Under the pieces are notes generated by a model that did no database searches, was not told where the DNA came from, and worked only from the letters and a program-made list of their open reading frames with translations. From Bacillus sp. P14.5 (GTDB taxonomy: Bacteria; Bacillota; Bacilli; Bacillales; Bacillaceae_B), in the NCBI RefSeq assembly GCF_003316765.1, contig NZ_NIJF01000116.1, forward strand, positions 124,001 to 188,000: DNA of 64,000 nt, given 5' to 3'. Position numbers and translations under genes: made by a program. How positions within the stretch are numbered: the first letter of the stretch is position 1; each line of letters starts with the position of its first letter. This document shows, in pieces, positions 53,979-62,535 of the stretch.

Positions 53979-55322
53979 ATGTCAGATTCAATGTTGATTC
54001 TCGTTGCGGTAGCTGGTATTTTTCTTCTATTATTCTTGGTGATTAAAACCAAGCTTCATGCTTTTGTAGCTTTATTGCTTGTCAGTTTGATTGTTGGTAT
54101 CGCGGCGGGAATGCCTCTTAATGAAGTTACCGCCTCCATCCAAAGCGGTATGGGCGGGACCCTCGGATTCGTCGCAGTCGTTGTTGGTTTAGGTGCGATG
54201 TTCGGCCGTATGCTTGAAGTGTCCGGCGGTGCTGAGCGTCTGGCGCAGACGATGATCAAGAAGTTTGGACAGGACAAAGCCCAGTGGGGACTGGGTATCA
54301 CAGGTTTCCTTGTAGCAATCCCGGTATTCTTTGATGTTGGTTTCATCATTTTAGTTCCGATCGTGTACGGTTTGGCTAAGAAAACTGGCAAGTCGCTTCT
54401 ATACTATGGTATTCCATTGCTTGCGGGTCTTGCAGTTACGCACAGCTTCATCCCGCCGACACCGGGTCCGATCGCGGTTGCAGATTTGATTGGCGCGGAT
54501 CTTGGCTGGGTTATCCTGTTCGGTTTCCTTGCTGGTATTCCATCCATGATTATCGCGGGACCTCTTTTTGCAAAATATATTTCTAAAAAGATTCATGTAG
54601 TTGTACCTGATTACATGAACGCTGAAGAGAAAGAGTATGACAAGGATCTTCCAAGCTTTGCGCTTATCGCATCTCTTATCTTCATTCCATTAGGATTAAT
54701 TCTTTTGAACACGGTTTCAGGCGTTCTTTTAGAAGAAGGAAATACAATTCGCGAAATCTTGACATTCCTTGGACATCCGTTTGTTGCATTGACAATTGCG
54801 ACATTGATGACATTCACATTCCTTGGAACAAAACGCGGATACTCCCGCCAGGAAGTAGCAGAGATTGCTACAAAAGCTCTTGAACCTGCGGGAATTATCA
54901 TTCTTGTAACAGGTGCCGGTGGAGTATTCAAGCAAGTCCTGATAGACTCTGGTGTAGGTGATGTTCTTGGTGAAATGATGGCTGGATCTGCGCTTCCGCC
55001 GTTAGTCTTGGCGTTCTTGATTGCGACAGTGGTTCGTGTGGCTCAGGGTTCTGCAACAGTATCAATGGTTACAGCAGCAGGGCTTATGTCTCCGCTGATT
55101 GCGACACTTGGACTGGAAGGGCCGATTCTTGGCTTGATGGTTATCGCGATTGCTGCCGGTTCGACCGTCTTCTCCCATGTTAACGATTCAGGCTTCTGGC
55201 TTGTGAACCGTTACTTCGGGTTGGATGTAAAAGACACCTTGAAAACATGGACCGTGATGGAGACGCTGATCGGTTTCGTTGGATTCGGAGTGGCGATTAT
55301 TCTATCATTCTTTGTAGCATAA
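53979..55322 (+). CDS. gntP: gluconate:H+ symporter GntP
   Basis: 447 residues from ATG 53979 behind GAAAGG, about 12 hydrophobic segments. Typical GntP features: VVGLGAMFGRMLEVSGGAERLAQTM, HSFIPPTPGPIAVADLIGADLGWVI, VTGAGGVFKQVL and STVFSHVNDSGFWLVNRYFGL. It imports gluconate with a proton. It sits between the 6-phosphogluconate dehydrogenase and the gluconokinase, as expected for a gluconate operon. Confidence 0.94.
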   Translation: MSDSMLILVAVAGIFLLLFLVIKTKLHAFVALLLVSLIVGIAAGMPLNEVTASIQSGMGGTLGFVAVVVGLGAMFGRMLEVSGGAERLAQTMIKKFGQDKAQWGLGITGFLVAIPVFFDVGFIILVPIVYGLAKKTGKSLLYYGIPLLAGLAVTHSFIPPTPGPIAVADLIGADLGWVILFGFLAGIPSMIIAGPLFAKYISKKIHVVVPDYMNAEEKEYDKDLPSFALIASLIFIPLGLILLNTVSGVLLEEGNTIREILTFLGHPFVALTIATLMTFTFLGTKRGYSRQEVAEIATKALEPAGIIILVTGAGGVFKQVLIDSGVGDVLGEMMAGSALPPLVLAFLIATVVRVAQGSATVSMVTAAGLMSPLIATLGLEGPILGLMVIAIAAGSTVFSHVNDSGFWLVNRYFGLDVKDTLKTWTVMETLIGFVGFGVAIILSFFVA

Positions 55323-55338
55323 TATAATCTATTAAGGT

Positions 55339-55371
55339 AAAAGGAAGGGCGAGCGATCGCCTCTTCCTTTT
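55339..55371 (+). terminator. hairpin between gntP and gntK
   Basis: Arms AAAAGGAAGGGCGA / TCGCCTCTTCCTTTT around a short loop with a single mismatch, then TCTGC. No strong T run, so probably partial. Confidence 0.5.
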
Positions 55372-55394
55372 CTGCGTACGGGAGGATTTTTAAC

Positions 55395-56930
55395 ATGACA
55401 AATTATTATATTGGCGTCGATATAGGGACTACGAGCACAAAAGCGGTGGTTTTTGATGGAAAAGGGAAGGCAGTCAGCCGCTTCGGCGTCGAGTATCCGC
55501 TGCACACTCCGGTTCCCGGTACAGCCGAGCAGAATCCGGAAGAGATTTTTCAAGCTGTATTGACGGTCATCAAAGAAAGTATGGTAACAGGCGGTGTCAG
55601 CGGAGAGGACATCCGTTTTGTTTCCTTTAGTTCTGCGATGCACAGCTTGATCGTGGTGGACGGGGAAGGGCAGCCTTTGACAAATTCCATCACCTGGGCA
55701 GACAACCGCAGTGCCGCCTGGGCGGATACCATTAAAAATGAAATGAGCGGACACGAAATCTATTTACGTACAGGTACGCCGATCCATCCAATGTCACCTC
55801 TTGTCAAACTGGCCTGGTTAAAAGACGATCAGCCGGAGCTTTTGGCAGCAGGTAACAAGATGATTGGGATCAAAGAGTTTGTTTTTCACCGCCTGTTCGG
55901 CGAGTATGTTGTCGATTACTCAATCGCCTCTGCCATGGGAATGTTCCATCTGGAGAATCTCGATTGGGACAAAGAGGCACTGGAAATCGCGGGAGTTACC
56001 CCGAATCAGCTTTCCAAGCCGGTGCCGACGACACATCCGCTCTCAGGGTTGAAGGCAGAATTCGCAAAAATGATGGGGCTCCCTGAAGACGTGCCATTCA
56101 TAGTCGGAGCAAGTGACGGTGTTTTATCCAATCTTGGAGTCAACGCAATTGAGCCGGGCGTTGTGGCCGTGACCATCGGAACAAGCGGAGCGATCCGTGC
56201 TGTCACCGATCGTCCGGTTACCGATCCGAAAGGCCGGATTTTCTGTTATGCGCTAACGGAAAACCATTGGGTGATTGGAGGACCGGTTAATAATGGAGGC
56301 ATGATCTTCCGCTGGCTTCGTGACGAATTGGCGTGGGCGGAAGTTGAAGTAGCAAAACGCCTTGGCAAAGATCCGTATGAAGTGCTGACGGATATTGCTG
56401 ATAAAATACCTGCTGGGTCGAACGGACTGCTTTTCCACCCTTATATGGCCGGTGAAAGGGCTCCCCTTTGGAATGCCAATGCCCGTGGATCATTCTTCGG
56501 ACTTGGCATGCATCACAAGAAGGAGCACATGGTCAGGGCAGTTCTGGAAGGGATCGTCATGAACCTTTACAGCGTGCTTCTTGCTCTGGAAGAACTGATC
56601 GGGACGCCGACGAAAATTCAGGCAACGGGTGGATTCGCGCGTTCAACCTTGTGGAGACAGATGCTTGCCGACATTTTCGAAGGAGAAGTCAGCGTGCCGG
56701 AAAGCTTCGAAAGCTCCTGCCTTGGTGCAGTCGTGCTCGGAATGTACGGCCAGGGAGAAGTGGATTCGTTGAACGTCGTCGGCGAAATGGTCGGATCCGT
56801 CCATTCTCACCAGCCGAACAGCGAAGCATCTGATATCTATCGCGAGCTAATGCCAATTTTCATCCGAATTCCCAGGCTGCTCGAAAGCGAATACGAAGCC
56901 ATCAGCGAATTTCAGCGAAAACACTCATAA
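55395..56930 (+). CDS. gntK: gluconokinase (FGGY family)
   Basis: 511 residues, ATG behind GGGAGG. FGGY/actin-fold kinase: phosphate-1 loop YYIGVDIGTTSTKAVVFD, SFSSAMHSL, NSITWADNRSA, the catalytic Asp in VGASDGVLSNLG, adenosine-site VAVTIGTSGAIR and the ATGGFARSTLWRQMLADIF block. It phosphorylates gluconate to 6-phosphogluconate. Last gene of the gluconate operon, closed by the inverted repeat at 56934. Confidence 0.94.
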   Translation: MTNYYIGVDIGTTSTKAVVFDGKGKAVSRFGVEYPLHTPVPGTAEQNPEEIFQAVLTVIKESMVTGGVSGEDIRFVSFSSAMHSLIVVDGEGQPLTNSITWADNRSAAWADTIKNEMSGHEIYLRTGTPIHPMSPLVKLAWLKDDQPELLAAGNKMIGIKEFVFHRLFGEYVVDYSIASAMGMFHLENLDWDKEALEIAGVTPNQLSKPVPTTHPLSGLKAEFAKMMGLPEDVPFIVGASDGVLSNLGVNAIEPGVVAVTIGTSGAIRAVTDRPVTDPKGRIFCYALTENHWVIGGPVNNGGMIFRWLRDELAWAEVEVAKRLGKDPYEVLTDIADKIPAGSNGLLFHPYMAGERAPLWNANARGSFFGLGMHHKKEHMVRAVLEGIVMNLYSVLLALEELIGTPTKIQATGGFARSTLWRQMLADIFEGEVSVPESFESSCLGAVVLGMYGQGEVDSLNVVGEMVGSVHSHQPNSEASDIYRELMPIFIRIPRLLESEYEAISEFQRKHS

Positions 56931-56933
56931 ACC

Positions 56934-57003
56934 ATAGGGACTGTCTCTTTAGTGTACCACCGCGCTGAAAGGGATAGTCCCTATTCGTGCTTTAAAGCGT
57001 TGA
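56934..57003. repeat. dispersed GGGAC(A/T)GTCCC inverted repeat, probably gntK terminator
   Basis: Arms ATAGGGACTGTCTCTTTAG and CTGAAAGGGATAGTCCCTAT form an imperfect stem, followed by TTCGTGCTTTAAAGCGTTGA. Same family as 47.95, 61.06 and 62.38 kb. Confidence 0.7.
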
Positions 57004-57181
57004 AGCGTTTGCGCGAAAAAGTTTAAGAAATTTCGTAAATCTTATGTAAATTCTGTGAAAGTTGTCGAAATAATTAGTAAGACATTTTCGTATAGGGTCC
57101 TCTTGTGAAGGAGGACGTCTATTTCGCACTAATACTAGTTCTATTTTCACAGTCTTAATTACATAAGTGAGGGGTCGGGAG

Positions 57182-58963
57182 ATGAAGAAACTGGGGAGTA
57201 TATTTAAACGAAAGCCTAAGAGCGGGGGAGAAAAACCCAAGAGAGCAAAAAAAGAAACGAAATCCAGTGTTTGGAAAAACATGAAGATCGGCCAGAAATA
57301 CATAGGTGCATTAAGTGTAACCATTGTTCTCTTTCTAATTTCATCTATTATTATTTTTATGGAGTTCAATAAGATCCAAAGTAGTATGGAAAAAGTCGAT
57401 GAGAGCAACGTCCGTTCCGTTCAGCTGACGGAAATGGGAAGTATCTTCAGGGACAAGGCATTGCTGCTTCAGCGATATCCGAATGAGAAAAGCGCTCAGA
57501 TCGTGGAGGATTTCAACAGCCAGGCTGAAAACTTCAGCGCCCTTGAAAAAGAAATATCTTCCCAAATGAATACGAAACAGGAACAACAGTTATTCAGCTT
57601 CATATCCGAAAGCGACAAGGAGCTTAATACCTTATTCCTAAATGAAGTTGTTCCAAGCGTAGACAATAACTCAACGGTATTGCTGGATACCACTTTGAAA
57701 AAAGCCGGAATCATCGCTCCAAATTCTGTCAAGAAACTGGATGAGCTGCGGACAATCGTAATGGCTGACAAGGACGCCGCACTGCAGGATGCATATGATG
57801 GAATCGGCGGAAGTAAAATCATCATGATTGCAGCCATCATCATCTCGGCGGTATTAGGGATTGCCATTCTTTTAATTATCAACCGCATGATTTCAAGCAG
57901 CTTGAACCGTGTCGTTAAGACAGCGAATTTAATCTCCGAAGGAAAGCTGAACGCGGACGAGCTTACTTATTTAGGAAAAGATGAGGTAGGCCAGCTCAGC
58001 TTGGCGATCAACAATATGAAAAATAACCTGGCTTCCATGGTCAGGGATATGCGAAAAGTATCCGAAACAGTTACAGAGCAAAGCTCCATCCTGTCTCAGT
58101 CTTCTCTTGAGGTAAGGGAAGGAAGCTCACAAATCGCTGTAACGATGCAGGATCTTTCAGCGGGAACAGATCAACAGGCCAACTCTGCTTCTGAACTGAA
58201 TGAAATGATGATGAGTTTTACAAAAGCCGTTGAAGAATCCAACCGCTTCGGACAGGAAGTCAGCGAATCTTCCAAGGTGGTTCTTTCAAAAGCGGAAGAG
58301 GGCTCATTGCTGATGTCCCAATCGGTAGAGCAGATGAAGAAAATCTACACTGTAGTAGAAACTTCTGTTGAAAAAGTAGAGACGCTTAAAACCCGCTCCA
58401 ACGAGATTTCAAGTCTGGTCAATGTTATCCAGGGCATCGCCGACCAGACGAATCTGCTGGCGCTTAACGCAGCAATCGAAGCGGCGCGTGCCGGAGAAAG
58501 CGGAAAAGGGTTCGCGGTTGTAGCCGAGGAAGTAAGGAAGCTTGCCGTCCAAGTTTCAAAATCCCTTGAAGGAATCTCAAAAGTGGTTCACGGCATCCAA
58601 AGTGAATCCAATACGATTGCCGCTTCACTGAATGACGGTTACACAGAAGTGAGAAGCGGAACGGAAAGCATCGAAAAAACGAAGGACAGCCTGACAGCCC
58701 TTGGCGGCCAGATTTCATCCATGGTCCACAACATCGACCGGATTTCTCACAACCTGGTTGAAATCAACAGCAAAGGCTCAGAAATGAATGAATCCATCGA
58801 AAACATAGCGTCCATTTCAGAAGAATCCGCTGCAGGCGTTGAAGAAACATCAGCAACCGTGCAGCAGTCCACAAGCGTCATGGAAGAGGTTGCGCGTAAC
58901 GCCGAAAGCCTCAATGACCTCGCAGATAAGCTTGATGTACTGATCCGTAAATTTGAAGTTTAA
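57182..58963 (+). CDS. methyl-accepting chemotaxis protein
   Basis: 593 residues from ATG 57182 (GAGGGG upstream). A long basic cytoplasmic N-terminus (about 40 residues) precedes membrane helix 1 (about 42-64). The extracellular helical sensor is about 65-215 and membrane helix 2 about 217-240. A HAMP domain ([23 protein letters not shown]) and the signalling coiled coil follow, with the hairpin tip [34 protein letters not shown]. The sensor is an all-helical four-helix-bundle type, so the ligand is unknown. A close paralogue lies 3.6 kb downstream. Confidence 0.93.
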   Translation: MKKLGSIFKRKPKSGGEKPKRAKKETKSSVWKNMKIGQKYIGALSVTIVLFLISSIIIFMEFNKIQSSMEKVDESNVRSVQLTEMGSIFRDKALLLQRYPNEKSAQIVEDFNSQAENFSALEKEISSQMNTKQEQQLFSFISESDKELNTLFLNEVVPSVDNNSTVLLDTTLKKAGIIAPNSVKKLDELRTIVMADKDAALQDAYDGIGGSKIIMIAAIIISAVLGIAILLIINRMISSSLNRVVKTANLISEGKLNADELTYLGKDEVGQLSLAINNMKNNLASMVRDMRKVSETVTEQSSILSQSSLEVREGSSQIAVTMQDLSAGTDQQANSASELNEMMMSFTKAVEESNRFGQEVSESSKVVLSKAEEGSLLMSQSVEQMKKIYTVVETSVEKVETLKTRSNEISSLVNVIQGIADQTNLLALNAAIEAARAGESGKGFAVVAEEVRKLAVQVSKSLEGISKVVHGIQSESNTIAASLNDGYTEVRSGTESIEKTKDSLTALGGQISSMVHNIDRISHNLVEINSKGSEMNESIENIASISEESAAGVEETSATVQQSTSVMEEVARNAESLNDLADKLDVLIRKFEV

Positions 58964-58975
58964 TAGTTCTGATAG

Positions 58976-59009
58976 GAAAATCCGGTGAGGGAAACCTTGC
59001 CGGATTTTC
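58976..59009 (+). terminator. terminator of the first chemoreceptor gene
   Basis: Fifteen-base-pair stem GAAAATCCGGTGAGG / CCTTGCCGGATTTTC with a GAAA loop, then TTGATTTTC. Confidence 0.82.
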
Positions 59010-59020
59010 TTGATTTTCTT

Positions 59021-59059
59021 GGTGACAGTCACCACCCGAATATTGTTGGTTTTTGTCGA
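59021..59059. repeat. third copy of the GTGACAGTCAC ... TTTTTGTCGA element
   Basis: GGTGACAGTCACCACCCG, nine bases, then GGTTTTTGTCGA. It matches the left copy at 51764 apart from a short insertion. Confidence 0.65.
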
Positions 59060-59239
59060 GAGAGAGGCAAGAGAAGTGGAAATCATACCCATGAGTAAAA
59101 AAGGCGGTCATTTAATTTTGAATATTGTATGATAAAAAGAGTTATTTTCTAATTATAAAGAGTTATAGCTTAAAAATGAATTCTAACAGAGCGTTCTGAA
59201 TATAGGAGCTAAGAATTAGAGGGAGGAAACCCAAATTTC

Positions 59240-60003
59240 TCCAGTGAGATGTGTACCCTCAAGAGCATTATAACTTCATGAGTTGTAGTTTTTAGCGGGA
59301 GATATGTATTCAGAAGCGAGTTGTGGATACATGAGTTATGATTTTGAGCGGTAGATATGTATCCAGGAGAGCGTTGTGGATACATGAGTTGAGGTTTTCC
59401 GAGGGAGATATGTACCCAGCCGAGCGTTGTGGATACATGAGTTGTGGTAATGCGAGGAAGATATGTATCCAGCCGAGCGATGTGGATACATGAGTTGAGG
59501 TAATGAGCGGTAGATACGTATCCAGCCGAGCATTGTGGATACAAGAGTTGGGTTTATGCGAGGGAGATATGTACCCAGCCGGTAGTTGTGGATACATGAG
59601 ATGAGGTTTTCCGAGGGAGATATGTACCCAGCCGAGCGATGTGGATACATGAGTTGTGATTTTGAGCGAGAGATATGTATCCAGCAGAGCGATGTGGATA
59701 CATGAGTTGAGGTTAAGAGCGGGAGATATGTATCCAGCCGAGCGATGTGGATACATGAGTTGAGGTAATGAGCGGTAGATATGTATCCACACGAGTTGAG
59801 GTTAAGAGCGAGAGATATGTACCCAGCCGATCGTGGTGGATACATGAGTTGTGGTTTTGAGCGAGAGATATGTATCCAGCAAAGCGATGTGGATACATGA
59901 GTTGTAGTTTTTCGAGGAAGATATGTATCCAGCCGAGCGTTGTGGATACATGAAATAGAACTTATATCGAAATACCTGTATCCAGCAGAAGTTTGTGGGT
60001 ACA
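59240..60003. repeat. tandem array of 53-bp repeats, about 14 units
   Basis: GTGGATACATGAGTT recurs at 59323, 59376, 59429, 59482, 59535, 59588, 59641, 59694, 59747, 59836, 59889, 59942 and, degenerate, 59270 and 59995. Spacing is exactly 53 bp except for one 36-bp partial unit. Each unit carries inverted arms GGATACAT and ATGTATCC about 24 nt apart, then CAGCCGAGCG. Outer units are most diverged. Because 53 is not a multiple of three, several minus-strand frames stay open, but no unit has a ribosome binding site and no coding bias is seen. The units touch one another without unique spacers, so this is not a CRISPR. Confidence 0.92.
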
Positions 60004-60089
60004 AAAGTTAGACTTACGAATTAGACGAGTCACTAATTATTCAATAGAGATAGGATTACTATTGTCATTGAGAGAAAGAAGGAATTCAT

Positions 60090-60998
60090 ATGGCAAGACT
60101 GTACGCTGCCCTCATCACCTTAAGCTTGATCTGGGGCCTTTCATTTGTGTTTATCAAAGTCATTGTCGACCCTGCAGGTGTCTGGGGAACAACTTTCCTG
60201 AGATGCCTGGCGGGTCTGTTAATATTACTGCCGCTTTTTATAAGAAATCGAAGGAAAAAGCAGAAGGTGCCGCTGCCGATCGGAAAGCTGGCCATTGTCG
60301 GGCTCATCAACGCAGGGCTTCCCTGGTCGCTGATTGCCTGGAGTGAAACCCAGATCAACAGCAACACGGCGTCTATCCTTAATGCCACCACTCCATTATG
60401 GACGGCGCTCATCGGGTTCGCTCTCTTTTCGGTTGTTCTAACAGGCTTCCAATGGATCGGGATAGTAGTTGGATTCGTTGGCATCATGGTGCTGATGGAT
60501 TTCCAGGTTGCCGGGTTATTCACCTCCAATTTTATCGGAATTGGCACGATGCTTCTGGCTACGATTTGTTATGGCTTTGCCGGACAGTACACCAGACGGG
60601 CTTTGCAAGGAGTGAGCATGGTGGCGATTTCCACTTTTCAGCTGCTTGTCGGAATGGCAGCCGGGCTTGTTGGAATGCTGTTCACCAGGGGCATCGAATG
60701 GGGAGCGCTCCTAGATATGGAAATTCTCTTATCTATTATCGGATTGGGCTGTTTTGGTTCAGGAGTCGCGGCCCTTCTCTTTTTCTATGTGTTAACAAAA
60801 GGAAGTCCGGAATTTGCTTCGACGGTCACCTATTTGATTCCAGCTTCCGCGATGGTATGGGGGTTCGTCCTGCTGGGAGAACCCATTACGTCAAACCTCA
60901 TCCTTGGATTGATCATCATTTTTGCGGGAGTATTCCTGTCATCACGCAAAGGAAAGAAAAGGGACCGTTCAGCCGGGAAAACCTCTGTACAACAATGA
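60090..60998 (+). CDS. EamA/DMT-family transporter
   Basis: 302 residues, ATG behind AAGAAGGA. Ten membrane helices in two EamA repeats (about 5-135 and 150-288), with LIWGLSFVFIKVIVDPAG at the start and TYLIPASAMVWGFVLLGEPIT in the second repeat. Drug/metabolite exporters of this type carry amino acids or other metabolites; the substrate here is unknown. It lies between the 53-bp repeat array and the IS element, so its neighbourhood is unstable. Confidence 0.86.
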   Translation: MARLYAALITLSLIWGLSFVFIKVIVDPAGVWGTTFLRCLAGLLILLPLFIRNRRKKQKVPLPIGKLAIVGLINAGLPWSLIAWSETQINSNTASILNATTPLWTALIGFALFSVVLTGFQWIGIVVGFVGIMVLMDFQVAGLFTSNFIGIGTMLLATICYGFAGQYTRRALQGVSMVAISTFQLLVGMAAGLVGMLFTRGIEWGALLDMEILLSIIGLGCFGSGVAALLFFYVLTKGSPEFASTVTYLIPASAMVWGFVLLGEPITSNLILGLIIIFAGVFLSSRKGKKRDRSAGKTSVQQ

Positions 60999-61007
60999 TT
61001 TCGACCT

Positions 61008-61029
61008 CTTAATCAAACGTTTGATTAAG
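61008..61029. promoter_or_regulatory. perfect 22-bp palindrome (operator-like)
   Basis: Centre AATCAAACGTTTGATT extended by CTT and AAG. No T run, so not a terminator. Its size and symmetry resemble TetR-family operators, but no such regulator is in the window. It lies 9 nt after the EamA stop. Confidence 0.45.
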
Positions 61030-61056
61030 AAATCCTTTAGTACTTTACTCCATAAA

Positions 61057-61105
61057 AAGGGACAGTCCCCTATTGTGCTTTAACGCGCGAAAGGGGACTG
61101 TCCCT
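61057..61105. repeat. GGGACAGTCCCC inverted repeat interrupted by the IS
   Basis: Arms AAGGGACAGTCCCC and GGGGACTGTCCCT around TATTGTGCTTTAACGCGCG. The right arm is duplicated beyond the IS at 62381 as part of the target duplication, so the element was the insertion site. Confidence 0.8.
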
Positions 61106-61159
61106 CACGGGTGTTGATTAACCACAATATGTAAAATAAACGGTTTCATTAGACAGAAA

Positions 61160-61217
61160 AAACCACTCTCCTTTAGAATGATTGTTACCGCTAACAACAC
61201 AAAAAGGAGAGTGGTTT
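61160..61217 (+). promoter_or_regulatory. hairpin hiding the transposase ribosome binding site
   Basis: Perfect 15-bp arms AAACCACTCTCCTTT (61160-61174) and AAAGGAGAGTGGTTT (61203-61217); the second contains the GGAGAG site of the TTG start at 61220. Transcripts that enter from outside would fold and block translation, a safeguard known for other IS elements. Confidence 0.78.
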
Positions 61218-61219
61218 CA

Positions 61220-62365
61220 TTGACTAACTTTAACAAACTTTCTGAGATTCTTCAAACTTTTATTACGGATGAGGAAGTAGCCGACCTTTGTGAGAAGTGG
61301 GGGTATGAAGACACAGCCAGGAAGTTATCTGCCCACGATTTGATACGATTTTTTGTTATATCCTCTTCGAAAAAATGGGAAAGTTTTCGAGATGCCGAGA
61401 CCAAATTGCCAAAGGAAAAAAGTCTGCCTTCCGTTGATCACTCCACCCTCGCTAAGAAAGCTCAAAATGTTCCTTATCAGATTCTCCAAGAATTATTCTC
61501 CCGATTAGTAAAACGCTTGGGGCGTGGAGCTCGTCGTGCACTCCTTAAACCCTACAAGCTATTCGCGGTTGATTCCACAACGATTACATTCCAACACCCG
61601 GATATGAGCTGGGCAGGTTACACCCGTACCCGCCACGCTATTCGTCTCCACACCAAATTTGATGTTGAGGAAGGGCAGCCTACTCAGGTGGTCTCGACAA
61701 CTGGCCGGGATCACGATGTCATGGTGGCCCCAAGACTTTATAAAGACCTAGAATCTCTATCCATTATTACGGGAGACAGAGGATATGCAAGGACCAGTGA
61801 CTTTCAGTATTTACATGAACGTAACCAGTTTTTTGTCATACGAGTTGTTAAATTCTTTTCTCTTTCTGAAGAGTTGGAACACAGTGTCCCTCTTGATGCG
61901 GGAGGCAAGGTAAAAGTGGATCAAACAGCTTTTATCGGGAAAGGTACAAGGAAAACAAAGAGTCGATTCCGATTGGTAACGTTCACAGACAACGAAGGCA
62001 ATGAAATAAGAGTAGCGACAAATCTAATGATGATGTCACCAGAAGACATCGCTTATATTTATAAGCTTCGCTGGCAAATCGAGTTGTTCTTCCGCTGGGT
62101 AAAAGGAAACCTGGACCTCTCTAACCTTTTTGGAAATTCTCCGAACGCTGTCTATAGCCAGGTTTACGGGACTCTTATCAGCTACTTTTTATTACGCTGG
62201 ATTTACAATGAAACAAAAGAAGAATGGGAAATCCTGCATTCATACACTTTTATAGAATTCACACGTCGCTATATAGCGCACACCTTACCAATGGAGGTGA
62301 GGTGTGCCATTAAATCACTGTTTGGAAAATGGGGGAGTCTGTGTGTATCTACTGGAAAAATATAG
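61220..62365 (+). CDS. IS4-family DDE transposase
   Basis: 381 residues from TTG 61220, 9 nt after GGAGAG. DDE residues: first Asp in LFAVDSTTI, second Asp in IITGDRGYA, and the Y-x2-R-x3-E-x6-K signature in YKLRWQIELFFRWVK. The beta-strand insertion between the second Asp and Glu is typical of IS4 enzymes. The reading frame is uninterrupted. Only gene of the IS. Confidence 0.92.
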   Translation: MTNFNKLSEILQTFITDEEVADLCEKWGYEDTARKLSAHDLIRFFVISSSKKWESFRDAETKLPKEKSLPSVDHSTLAKKAQNVPYQILQELFSRLVKRLGRGARRALLKPYKLFAVDSTTITFQHPDMSWAGYTRTRHAIRLHTKFDVEEGQPTQVVSTTGRDHDVMVAPRLYKDLESLSIITGDRGYARTSDFQYLHERNQFFVIRVVKFFSLSEELEHSVPLDAGGKVKVDQTAFIGKGTRKTKSRFRLVTFTDNEGNEIRVATNLMMMSPEDIAYIYKLRWQIELFFRWVKGNLDLSNLFGNSPNAVYSQVYGTLISYFLLRWIYNETKEEWEILHSYTFIEFTRRYIAHTLPMEVRCAIKSLFGKWGSLCVSTGKI

Positions 62366-62380
62366 CTAATCAACACCCGT

Positions 62381-62408
62381 GGACTGTCCCTTTTACTGCT
62401 TTAAAGCA
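62381..62408. repeat. remainder of the GGGACAGTCCC repeat beyond the IS
   Basis: GACTGTCCCTTTTACTGCTTTAAAGC; its first ten bases are the target duplication. It shares the GCTTTAAAGC tail with the 56.9-kb copy. Confidence 0.65.
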
Positions 62409-62535
62409 ATAGTACAACCCTCTGTTAAATTACTGTTAAAGCTGAGTTCTCTTTTTGTAAATGAGCTCGCAAGCCTTAAATTATTTTATATAATCAAAAA
62501 GTCCTATATAAAAAAGCAGTAATTACAGGAGGAGA

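Larger units (their letters stand above)
61106..62380 (+). mobile_element. complete IS4-family insertion sequence, 1275 bp
   Basis: Perfect 15-bp terminal inverted repeats CACGGGTGTTGATTA / TAATCAACACCCGTG at the two ends. It is flanked by a 10-bp direct repeat GACTGTCCCT (61096-61105 and 62381-62390), in the 10-12 bp range of IS4-family target duplications. It contains one intact transposase gene and a hairpin that covers its ribosome binding site. It looks recent and potentially active. The IS name cannot be given without a database. Confidence 0.92.

Noticed and set aside
57045..57080. Sigma-D-type promoter (TAAA ... GTCGAAAT) for the chemoreceptor
   Set aside because: The spacer is about 13 nt and the -10 deviates from GCCGATAT, so the match is too weak.
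59240..60003. CRISPR array
   Set aside because: Units are contiguous 53-mers without unique spacers and no cas gene is present.
59209..60004. Long open minus-strand frames (up to 222 codons) with Tyr-Ile-Ser-Thr repeats
   Set aside because: They are a by-product of the 53-bp repeats, which keep several frames open; no ribosome binding site and all frames look alike.
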